This document shows positions 1-10,357 of a DNA stretch of 64,000 bases, in pieces. The first letter of the stretch is position 1. Every line of letters begins with the position of its first letter. Location: contig NC_065532.1 in NCBI RefSeq assembly GCF_020184175.1, positions 39,246,287 to 39,310,286 of the forward strand. Direction: 5' to 3'. A program made the translations under genes and the position numbers. The stretch is from Aphis gossypii (Eukaryota; Arthropoda; Insecta; Hemiptera; Aphididae). A model generated the notes under the pieces. The model ran no database searches. It was not told the DNA's origin and was given only the letters and a program-made list of their open reading frames with translations.

Positions 1-1116
1 TCAGTGAAAATTCTTTAACCTAGGTACCGTATAACAATTATTACTAATAGTAAAATAAATTACTTTAGGCATTGAAAAAGTCTAAACCATTTGTAAAAGT
101 CTCATGAACTCTCTACTGTTAAAAATACATAACAATTGCTTTTTTTTTTTTTTTAAACCCTGTCAACAAGTGAACGTGGCCCCAATAAAATAAAATAAAA
201 TTGACTTACATTTTATGCATGTATATTTTATCAGCAATACACACCTAATCATGGATATGAAGTTTTCAGTCAAAACTTAATCCTTCACACAAATAATGTA
301 CATGATAATTTAATAATTGTCATAATGTGTGTTTTTTAGGCTTTTAATATAAATTTTTTTAATAATCAAATTTATTATTGATGTAAAAAATAGGACCACA
401 TTCGCTTAAAAATTCTAGCAGCTTATTTATAGTCTATAGAACTATTGATTAAATATACACAATACAAATATGTGTATTTAGACAAGGGGTGATGTAAGTT
501 TTAATAATTTTTTGATAGAGTTTTGACTAAGTTAGGCAATATTATTGTCGTACCTGGGTTATGTAGGTTTTGCAGGTTTCGGCTTCATTGACGACAACGA
601 AATTTCTACGTGTGTATCCCTGATTTTGCTTCGTTTAATATCGTGTAAATTCGTCTTGTGATGTGTACTTACTCTTACTGTCTAGTATAAAAATGAAATA
701 ATTGTTACGTTTTCTTTTTGTTTTGCGTGTAGGAAATGTTTAAAGGAATACTTTTACGATAGAATGTTTTACGATAGAATTATTCAAAATACTCAACAAT
801 CAACACTATTCCTAACATTTGGATATAGGTATACCTACTAACTATAGGTTAGATAGGTAAGTTAGGTTAGATTAATTACTAACTATGTAGGTAAAAAATG
901 CTGTGACCAAATGTTATGCAAATTCCGCTTTCTAATGATAGCCATCAGTCATCACGATAACCTTCGTACCATACAAATAAATGAATAATGATTTATGGAA
1001 AATATAAACAAACTTAACAATAGTCGACGATTTAATGATAAAAAAATAATTAATATTTAATTTTCGAGTACAAGTATAGTACAACAAATAACAATAAAAT
1101 ATTAGTTTGATTCCTC

Positions 1117-1199
1117 TAATCTGTATTTTTTTTTTGCAACTGACAATCAGGAGGAGACCGCTTTCGCATTGCTTCCTCCCAATCCTTTAATCTGTATTT
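1117..1199 (-). mobile_element. Tiny poly(A)-tailed retroposon with 12-bp target duplication
   Basis: A 12-bp direct repeat (TAATCTGTATTT) occurs at 1117-1128 and again at 1188-1199. The 59 bp between them read, on the minus strand, as a unique segment starting AAAGGATTGGGAGG and ending in an A run. That is the layout of a target-primed retroposition product with a poly(A) tail. The source element or RNA is not recognised. It could be the 3' end of a LINE or SINE, or a fragment of a small RNA. Confidence 0.6.
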
Positions 1200-2274
1200 A
1201 AGTAACCTTCATCGAACCTTTAGGATATATCGTTAAAATGGCAACTATAAAAATATATTTTTCATCTATTGTATTTTGTGATATTATAAATTATAATTAT
1301 GTATGATATTTTTATCATAGTTTGATCATATTATGTACAACCAAAAAATTAGACAACATTATTGATATTCAATATTTAATATCAAATATTTATGTACACA
1401 AATTGATTACAAAAAAAAAAAAACATAGGTGGCTAATACTAGCTATTTATAGGTAGTACCTACCTAAGTATAGGTATTAGGTAGTAGGTACTATAGGTAC
1501 CTACTTAATTTATTATGATATATTTTATATAATCCTGTTGAAATAATTATAATAATAGTATTACTATCCTAAGTCTGTGTAGCTAGATTACTATGCATTG
1601 CATTGTTGATGTAGTCAAATAGAGACGCGGAGTAATACGAAAGCTATTACCTCAATGTCGTTGAGTTAAAAATTAAAAAATGATTTATTGTATAATATTA
1701 ACAATGGTAAAGTTTTAAGCTAGAAACCAACCCAAACAAATATAAATAATAAAATACTTATTGCTATTTTTCCTAAAATGTTTTTCCAGATATTTCAGCT
1801 GATTAGGTACTTTCCACTGGAATATTGGATAAATAAGATTGAATGTCGTATATAATAACCTCGAATAAACCATGTACATACTATTTTTTGCAACTCTTCC
1901 GAAAACGCATCTATATAGTGATTCATAATGAACTTACTGTTCTTGCTGTTCTCGTCGGTAAGTAGATTCACCATAAATTGTTTTATATATAACAGCACGG
2001 GAGAAATTTACCTTCTCAGTAAAAGTTTGTAGGTAGGTACCTTCATTTTATTTAATAGATAATATGATAATATCGATACGACAATAAGTCAGTAATGCTT
2101 CTGTCTGCTTTGATTTGATACTTACCGCCGTAGGTCGCGGTCAGAATGTACGTACCTATGTTTGTTTAACACTAAACTTAAACAAAGATCTTTGGTTCGG
2201 GTTTCATAAAAAATATATTTTTCAATTGATACAATTCAGAATTCTCTATAATTAAAAATGTTGTAAAAAGGAAT

Positions 2275-2284
2275 AAAAAAAAAA
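2275..2284 (-). terminator. RNA polymerase III T-run terminator of the 5S gene
   Basis: Ten consecutive As on the plus strand give ten Ts on the minus strand, starting two bases after the 3' end of the 5S rRNA. A run of four or more Ts is the normal Pol III stop signal. Confidence 0.85.
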
Positions 2285-2286
2285 TT

Positions 2287-2404
2287 GCCAACGGCACGTA
2301 GTGTTCCCAAGCGGTCACCCATCCAAGTACTAACTACGCCCGACGTTGCTTAACTTCAGTGATCGGACGAGAACTGGTGTATTCAACGTGGTATGGTCGT
2401 TGGC
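2287..2404 (-). rRNA. 5S ribosomal RNA gene
   Basis: Read on the minus strand, the 118 nt from 2404 to 2287 begin GCCAACGACCATACCACG and end GTGCCGTTGGC. This is the standard 5S rRNA form, including the TCTCGTCCGATCACTGAAG and AAGCAACGTCGGGC core of the internal control region and the GGATGGGTGACCGCTTGGGA segment. The terminal stem closes perfectly (GCCAACG with CGTTGGC). Two internal helices also close: CAG with CTG around the TCTCGTCCGATCA loop, and CGTAGT with ACTACG in the long arm. A run of Ts follows directly on the minus strand, as expected for RNA polymerase III. Only one copy lies in the window, so it may be a dispersed gene away from a tandem array. A recently transposed pseudogene cannot be excluded, but the intact pairing argues for function. 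Confidence 0.93.
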
Positions 2405-4832
2405 GAAGGGTGTTGAGAAAATTAAAGTATTTGACTATCTATTACAATTAAAATTACTTTTATTATATTATATTTTATGGTATATAAAAACAATAAATAT
2501 ACATTTTTATAAACGACAAACAAAATATTCATTTATTTTTATTTTTATTAATGTACATGAATTCATAACATTATAATTTATAATAGTACAAGTGATAATC
2601 ATACAAAATAATATGAAGTAGGTAGGTAGGTAGTTAGGTCAGTTAGGACGTTAGGTAACCTTATAAAGTATATAATATATATATATATATTTTTTTTATA
2701 TTGGTTATGTTGGTTATAATTTTATAATATTATGGTACCTATTTATTAATCGAAGTTCAGAATTAAAATTTTTTTTATTTACCTACGTAAGATACGACCT
2801 CGATGTATTGTGTACCTATATTTTACATTTATACTTATATTATCTTATCATAGGAAAACAGCTTTACTGTTTACCATTAAGTAGCTATATTATGGTAATA
2901 GGTAATGCAATATACATTGGTCAATGAATTATACTTATATATATATATTATATATATATAGCTATTTAGATATTAAGTAGGTATAGGTACCTAAATATTA
3001 TGTCTATATTATTATTTATTTATTTCAGTATTATTAAGCAATTTATCTATATTTGATAAGTTTGTTAAATTAATCTAAAATATTTAAATGTATAAGCTAT
3101 TCTTTCTTTATGATTTTAATAGGTAAGTGATCTTCGGTAAGTATAGCGGTAATTAACTACATGTCTAAATAGCTATATAGAGTGTAGACGTAGTTCAGCT
3201 TTCAGGATAGATGGATAGTGTAATAATAACGTGTAGGTACAATCAATAATTTATTATTGAATACCTACATTTCATACTTAGATATAGCCATAATATGCTA
3301 TTTCATAGTACATAGGCAGGTACCTAGATAATAATATGATTTATAGACTTAGGTATATAGTACAAAGGGCTTCTTTAGACTATTTGTATATGTGAAGGGG
3401 ACGACCGAATAAATACTTATTTGAACTCAATAATTACTTATAAAAGATTAGAATACATAAGTAATAACTAATAAGTTATAAGGTTTATATTTTGTATACA
3501 TAACCTATACATTTTGTTTATAATTTTATACTGTATAGGAACATTTTACATCATAATCTCAAAAAATATAATTAATTTTAACTATTATTATTTTATAATT
3601 AATTTAAATATAAAATGTTTATAAGCAAACAGAAGTATTCATTATTTTTATGTTTAAAAAATTAATCACGTGAGGCCACATAGGTGACTTCTAAAAACTG
3701 AATTTTATTTATGTGTAAAAAGTTATTCGATAGCGTCTTTACTCTTTAGCATTGGCTTTGTGTGTGTGTAGTGTGTACTAAGCGTGTACAATTTTTCTAA
3801 AAGCTTTATGACTATTGCCCTATTCCCTATTATACATAAATATATAAATTTATTATGTGTTTTAAATTTGTCAAGGCCGTAACAGGAAAATAATTTGAGG
3901 GGGGGGGGGTTGTTCAGCTAAAAAAAAATTGTATTCTAATTTTATTATAACATTTATAGGTAATTTAATATAGTATAAAATTAATTTTTAAATTTCGGGA
4001 GGAGGGTTTGAACCCCCAAAACTCCCACCCCAGGTACAGCCTTGAAATTTGTAATATATCAGCTATATAGATCATAATATACGTTATATATTAAGTTAAC
4101 GTGTCATTTTCTGAACGTCTATACTTATTGATTGCAGACCTAGAATATTTCGCGATCGAAGGTAAAACTATTCCAAATGTTTTCAAAGATATCTTGACAG
4201 TTCTATCCTGGGTTGTAAAAACAGATGGTAAACAGAATCTGAAAATGCATCTTTACATTTCAATATTAACTAGTATTTGAATAACTACACGATATATTTC
4301 AAAATTATCCTTTCGTAGTTTCGTCGTATACTTTTTTTTGGTATATCGTATTTATACTATATGCATTATTCAGGGCATTAGTATCCCCCGGATAATTTAT
4401 AGGACGTTTACGTTTGTATAAATACATGCACTATTCGTTGATTCATTTTTTACTGCGTATAACATGCGATTAATATTTATTGAATTCCAAAACGCTTGCG
4501 ATATATTTTGTGCAAGTTTGTATTTGTACCATAAATTTATTGGAATTTGTAACGAAAATTTAGAACAAACGGGACTCGAATAAACGATTTATTTAATGAC
4601 GATTGAAAAATACTACTCATAAGTAGGTTGATCGAAGAAAATGTTAGAGTCTATTAATCGCTATATATACAGCAATAGCGATGAATTTGGATTTGGATTG
4701 AAATAGCCAATAGGGACTATCGTTTATATACATATTATATAGGTACACATAAATATGGTCCCAATTTTTGCCAGTAATATCTTAATATCACACTATCGAC
4801 CTATACAATTTTAAGTACATATTATTTTGTAT
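2405..4832. other. Intergenic region between the 5S gene and the glycosyltransferase
   Basis: No coding exon is visible. It contains TATA microsatellite tracts near 2670-2690 and 2935-2960, a G run at 3900-3909 and one MITE at 3872-4044. A TTTATT at 4588-4593 could be the minus-strand poly(A) signal (AATAAA) of the glycosyltransferase gene. Confidence 0.5.
3872..4044. mobile_element. 173-bp MITE (hAT-like), 8-bp target duplication
   Basis: The element starts CAAGGCCGTAAC and ends GGTACAGCCTTG, which are inverted repeats matching at 10 of 12 positions. The flanks are a perfect 8-bp direct repeat, AAATTTGT, at 3864-3871 and 4045-4052. There is no coding capacity. The 8-bp duplication fits the hAT superfamily. 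Confidence 0.8.
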
Positions 4833-7800
4833 TCAAATAGCCTTGGAAATTCGCTCATCGTCTGTTGTGTTCCGGTTTTGATCGTCAGCGACTGTGGATG
4901 CGTTCACAGTAGACGTGGCCAGCCGGCTGACCCCGGGTTTCCGAAATCTCGCCAATCTCGGTGACATGACCCGGGCGGTTTCCTGCAACTTCGGCGATAA
5001 CGATTGTTTGTCGACCACTATGGGACAGTCGAGAAATTCGGCCGTCGCACCCACTACGTAACAACACGGGTGTCCGTTGTTCAGCTTTCGGTCGTTGTTG
5101 CATATTACCCAATCGGGTAGGGGCAGGGCGCCATCACGCACGACCGTTGCCGTCTCGTCCAGTATCGTCTGGCCGGTGGTCGGCGCGAACTGCTCGCCGC
5201 CGAGCGCGTACCTCCTGGCGCTCAGCATCGCTTCGTAGACAAACGCGTGACAAGCGACCGGCGAACTGATGATCCGGTCGCCGTATTCGACCGTATTATT
5301 CGTCGGTCGGTACACGTTCTCTCGAGCCGCCGTCATGATATCGTCGTCCAGCACTGTGCCGCCGAACTGCCACAGGACCACCAGTTTCACCGCGAATTTA
5401 GCGAGGTTCGGACGACTGCTCAGGTCCATGCCTTGAAACGGCGAACCACTCAGATATTCCTCCAGGCTGAGGTGCATTACGTTTAACCGGTTATGGCCGT
5501 AAGTGGCAACCAGGTTATCCAGGGTAGACGACAGCGACACCATCGTATTCCGTCGGCGCAACTAGAAAAAAAATTCGGGAGGGTTACATTAATATAATAT
5601 ACATCGTCAGGTGTACCGACGTAAAGGAGTACTGTGGCCTCGGAGAAATTACGGTGGGGAGGGGGGTTGCAACCCCTTAACTCCTCCCCTGGTTGCGCCA
5701 CTGCCTTCTCCATACTCTGTGACGAAAACGCACAAATATCGCGGTATCGCAAATATTAAACGATTATCTTATTATATACAGTGCCAAACAAGGTCTATCA
5801 TATATACAATATACGTAATATAATTTTATTATAGGCGATAATGTTTTGGAGAAGAGGCAGATGTATTTAAATATAATATTCTATTCCAGGTATAACAATA
5901 AAAGGTATAAATTAATATTTATACATTCACCTACATATCTGCACCTTTTAACAATAAATTTAATAACGCTTTGATTTTTAGAATTATTAAGTACCTACCT
6001 ATTTTGAATGACTTTATATTTTTAATTACTTAGATTTTTTATGCAATTAAAAGAGTGTTTTATATTCTGTTATATCTTTATTTCAAAAAAGAACCAACCT
6101 TGTTTATTATTATAGTTGTTAAGTAGATAGTTTTTTAAAATGTCGATGTAAATAAATCAAAATTCAAATGAAACGAAAAGTTTTTGAATTATTATAATTC
6201 AAGTAGGTATACTATAAGGATAATATTAATTGCTCTTATATGGTTATTAATTTTGCATAAAATATTACTGGATGTAATATTTAGTTAGCTACAGTATAGT
6301 ACCTATACAATCCGTGTAACACTTTACACTTTTACACTATTTTTACAAATGATAATATTATTTCAATAAATTGATATTAATCGCTATAATTTTTAACTTA
6401 TCATATCCTTCGTATTTTCTAAAATTATTTTTATGGACATCAACAATTATTTTTAGACCATTGAATTTGATAAATCAGAAACTCCTCGTTTTGTTTAAAT
6501 TTTGATTTATTTACATCGACATTATCAAAAAAATTTCCTATAATAATTAATAATTAAAAGTTTGGTCCCTGTTTGATACAAAAACATTACAAAAGAGTAA
6601 TATAAATCACATAGTTTTTGAAAATATGAATTATGATTAATATAAAGTTTTGCTTTACAGTATGAGTCGAATGTATTTCGTTATTGAACAATAATTCATA
6701 TACAATCGTCATTATAATAGATGTATTAATTTTTCACCAAAAAAATAAAATCGGTTTTGTCGAAAACTAGTTTTGTGTGAAAACAACTTAATAATTTTGA
6801 TCTATTAAACTCTAAATAAAATTATATAATATTTATATTTTTAAATTTTTGTTCAAATTATTACCACTATAGTTAAAATTAATTTTGTAGTTATTATACA
6901 ATAATACAAATAATAATATGTGAATACAATAATATGTTTATCTATAAGGTGAGAAAGATAATACTTATAACTTGGCTCTGGTGCCTTAATCTTTGAATCT
7001 AAAATTTTACAAAATATTTCTATCTTTTAAATATTATATACTATGATAATTGAGTTCTAGTTTAAATGATTGATTTTATACATGTTATTTTTTTAGTCAT
7101 TTAAAAATCAAAGGTTGTCTTTAATTGATAAAATGCCATTTCTTTGGACGAAATAAAAGGATGTACATAATATACCTACATCCTACATATTATAAAGATG
7201 CTATACAAGTGAATTGGATAACTTATTAGAAGGACGAAGTGCAGCGATAAGAAAGAGTAGTCCATTACTAATTAAAGTAGGTCGGTCAAACAGATTATAT
7301 TGCTCTAAATTTACTAACTAAATTTATTAATCAACTCACGTTTTATACGTTCGTATGACGTACCTATTAACTATATTTAGAATTAAATTATATAGACATA
7401 TAGTTATTTATTTTTATTTTTCATACTATGTTCATTGCTATACCTAATATTCACGTATTAATATAAATAATTCTAAAACAAAATTTATATTATGTAACTT
7501 AATAATAAAATAAAATAATAAAGTGTATAAGTGAGATTTTATTTTGAATCTTGATTCTTGAGCATAATATAAATGGTGCTTAATTAATTTGTTCATATAA
7601 AATGTTTACAATCTTAAATATTATGTCTCCTTATAATTTTAAGTATAATACCCTTTAAAAAAAATATAATTAACTTATTTTAATTTATACGCAAATTTAG
7701 TTAAGATTTTCTATATTAAATCATTTTCGAACACCAGACGGTTTCAGCATTTATTAGCAGAATAGGTATTTCAAATAAATCAACAAATTATGTGTTCAAT

Positions 7801-9915
7801 GACGGTATTAGGATTTAATTTTGTAGGGGGTGGGGGCGTGGGGCCCATAGTAGTAGTTACTAGCTACCCACGTTTACGAGATAGAAATATAATTTTGTCA
7901 CACACTCAATTAATTACCTATATCGGCTATATCTATACTATGAATTAATAAAACCTAACATAGGTCAATGTGGGAAAGGCCCCTCAGGTCCCCCTTTAAA
8001 TTTGACCCTGTATATTTGAATTTGCATTAATTGATTAAGTTAAAAATTTGATAAAATTAGCTACTACTACTTTTGGGAAACGATCTTCATGTTTATCTAA
8101 ATTATATTAAGAAAATATTTTAATATTGGTCTTATAAACATGCATAATAAATAATAATAATTATGAATGTCACCTTGCATTATTAAAATTGATACGGTTA
8201 GAAAATAATTAAATTTAATAAAGTGGAACGATCATAAGTCATACTATAGTAATTATTTTAATTGTTTTAGATTGTAAACGTTTTTTTGAAATACGTATTT
8301 TCAATGGAACAAATTAATAATATATAAATATTTTATAATATTCAGGCATATCTTTTAAAATTTATAAAAATTTTGATAATTTATGCATGTGAATAATAAA
8401 TTGAATTTCGCATATTTATATTGTTATGAGTATTTGAGCCAAATATTGTGTAAATGCAGTATATTATAATATTTTATATCTATACATTCTAAATATGTTG
8501 TAATATTTGGGATGTTTATTTAATTTCAATAACCACTGAAAACAGTATTTCTGATTTCTGAACTATTTTGTACGGGACAGCTGGTAATTTCATGTTTCCA
8601 CCAAAATACTAAGGAAAAATTATAATACTTATTATTATTTAAATTTTTTAAGGAATATTTTATACTTTCATCTCTAAGTCTATAATTAAAATCGTAAATC
8701 TCTTTTATTATTTGGCTGTATTTTCGATTAAAAAAAAAAAATGTAGGTAATTGTTTCTATAAATTATATTTTAATTTTAATATTATAAAATTGTATAAAT
8801 TGTATATTGTGTACCTACCTTATACAGTTATACAGAATAAATGAAACTTTTATGTTTCATAATATATTATCAATATACGTTGTATACTTTGTAGTTTCAA
8901 GTTTATACTTATACATTATTTATTTATTTATTTATTTTTGGACATTATGCGTCAGGAGGTTATATAAACGCATATAATATAGCGCAAGTGATTCATTTAA
9001 TGTTTAAACTCTTACAATGAGTATCTTACATTAGATGGATCATCACGTTAAAATATTTTGTGATCGATAAGAGTTTTATGAAATACAAAATTTTCTTGTC
9101 TACGAAAATTCAATATTAAGTTATATAATATATAATACTGGAATTATACATAGGTACCTTAAATATAATCAGATTTTTTTAAATCAAAAATACAGTAAAA
9201 TAACAATAGGGATTATCAATTATACACTTATGTAAATAAAAATACAACATTTTCTTTGAAAATATGAAAATATATTGCGTATAATATAAGTATTATAATT
9301 TTACCATAACAGGTATATAATATTATATATATATTGGCGAAAATGGAAATCAAGCCTCTTTTAAAATTGGCCCCGCGGTGTCAACGTGATTGGCGCATAT
9401 GATTTGCAAATTAAATATTTTTATATACCAGTCATTTTGTAGCTAGGAATACTTACCGAAATTGTTGTATTAAGGTCCTCGACGCGTTTGATTCCATTTA
9501 CGACGAACACGTTCACACGATGGAAGCCGTCGCTCACCATGGACTTAACAGCCGACTCTAGCGAACAAGCATACAGCTGCCGGATATGATCGTAGTCTAT
9601 GAAAACGTAGTGTATATCATTGGGTCCGATATCCTGTCGAGCAACCAGCTGATTCATCGGACAGCGTTCTCCGCGAGTCGTATGCAAAGCCGCTGATGAT
9701 GGCGGTGGCGGCGGCAATTCAAACCTTAGAAACAAATAGGTGGTTGTTATCAGGAAGACGACGAATACTACCGTCAATAGGGACCACATGAACACCAGTG
9801 TCAACTGATCCGGGAAAGCGGTAATGATTTTCTGAGCGCCCTTGTTCACTTTGAGCATGTAACAGACGTCGTCTTCTTCGTCGCCGCCGTGGCGACATTT
9901 CCGAGTAATCTTCAT
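4833..9915 (-). CDS. A4GALT-type alpha-1,4-glycosyltransferase, divergent
   Basis: Two coding exons, 9915-9457 and 5561-4833, join in phase 0 (donor GTAAGT, acceptor TTTCTAG) to give about 395 residues. A cytoplasmic tail is followed by one membrane helix at about residues 40-65 (LTLVFMWSLLTVVFVVFLIT) and a proline-rich stem, as in type II Golgi enzymes. The lumenal part resembles lactosylceramide 4-alpha-galactosyltransferase: ACSLESAVKS, then VMHLSLEEYLSGSPF, then LVVLWQFGGTVLDDD with a DXD motif at about residue 225. Two family features look lost. The usual S-D-x-x-R just before the LLWKYGG block reads K-F-A-V-K, and the C-terminal region after residue 330 is unlike the family. The distal exon is GC-rich compared with its AT-rich surroundings. 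An acceptor (CGTTTCAG) 17 nt upstream of the ATG implies a non-coding 5' exon. Family membership is clear; catalytic activity is doubtful. Confidence 0.8.
5562..9456 (-). other. Single 3.9-kb intron of the glycosyltransferase gene
   Basis: Apart from the transposon end near 5700 and G-rich debris near 7830 and 7975-8025, I see only AT-rich unique-looking sequence. There is no ORF worth calling. Confidence 0.5.
5655..5703 (-). mobile_element. Truncated DNA-transposon end in the glycosyltransferase intron
   Basis: Read on the minus strand this begins CAGTGGCGCAACCAGGGG and continues with G-rich sequence that can pair with itself (GGGGTTGCAACCCC). This looks like the terminus of a DNA transposon. 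I could not find a matching opposite end or target duplication, so it appears truncated. It lies about 95 bp outside the second coding exon. Confidence 0.4.
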
Positions 9916-10159
9916 GTTGTGTCCACTTAAGTCTGAAACGTATGTATACAATTATTTAATTGTTTTTTGTTTTTTCACTAATTTTCAAAATCATAGCTAG
10001 AAAATGGTTACATAAAAAGTTTTGAATGGTGTCTTATAGAACAAAATATACGTATATAATTAGAATAGTAAGCAGGAAATATAATATTGATGTAGGTATA
10101 CCATCAAACGGCAATTATCTTTTCTATAAATTACTGTTAAAAATAACATAACTATAAAA

Positions 10160-10190
10160 ATCATAGAGTAATACTCTATTACTCTATGAT
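10160..10190. repeat. Perfect 14-bp-arm hairpin
   Basis: ATCATAGAGTAATA is followed by a CTC loop and its exact reverse complement. No target duplication or T run marks it as a transposon or terminator. Confidence 0.75.
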
Positions 10191-10269
10191 AAAAATGTGC
10201 AATATTTTTTTTTCATTTGTCGTTGAAATATTTTGGTGATAAAAAACATATGGAATACTGAATGATAAA

Positions 10270-10357
10270 CACGATTTAAAATATACCTAAATATGTATAT
10301 ATATAATATAATAAATATACATTTAATGTATATTTAATATGTACATCTTAAATCGTG
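10270..10357. mobile_element. 88-bp foldback MITE with 8-bp target duplication
   Basis: The ends are perfect 10-bp inverted repeats (CACGATTTAA and TTAAATCGTG). The flanks carry ATGATAAA on both sides (10262-10269 and 10358-10365). Inside lies a second hairpin with 11-bp arms, 10312-10322 and 10326-10336. The element is very short and non-coding. Confidence 0.65.

Larger units (their letters stand above)
1..2286. other. Gene-poor AT-rich left flank
   Basis: I see no supportable coding exon here. The stretch is AT-rich with TAGGTA/TACCTA clusters, for example around 1440-1510, and degenerate TTAGG-like words near 840-870. A patch at 545-665 is less AT-rich than its surroundings and has a donor-like CAG/GTACGA on the minus strand near 555. 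It could be a 5' untranslated exon of a gene lying off the left edge, but nothing confirms this. Confidence 0.5.

Noticed and set aside
2346..2576. Plus-strand ORF of 76 codons
   Set aside because: It reads through the antisense of the 5S rRNA gene and has no family resemblance.
2610..2660. TTAGG-like words resembling insect telomere repeat
   Set aside because: The units are degenerate and only a few copies long, and similar words are scattered in this base composition; not an interstitial telomere array.
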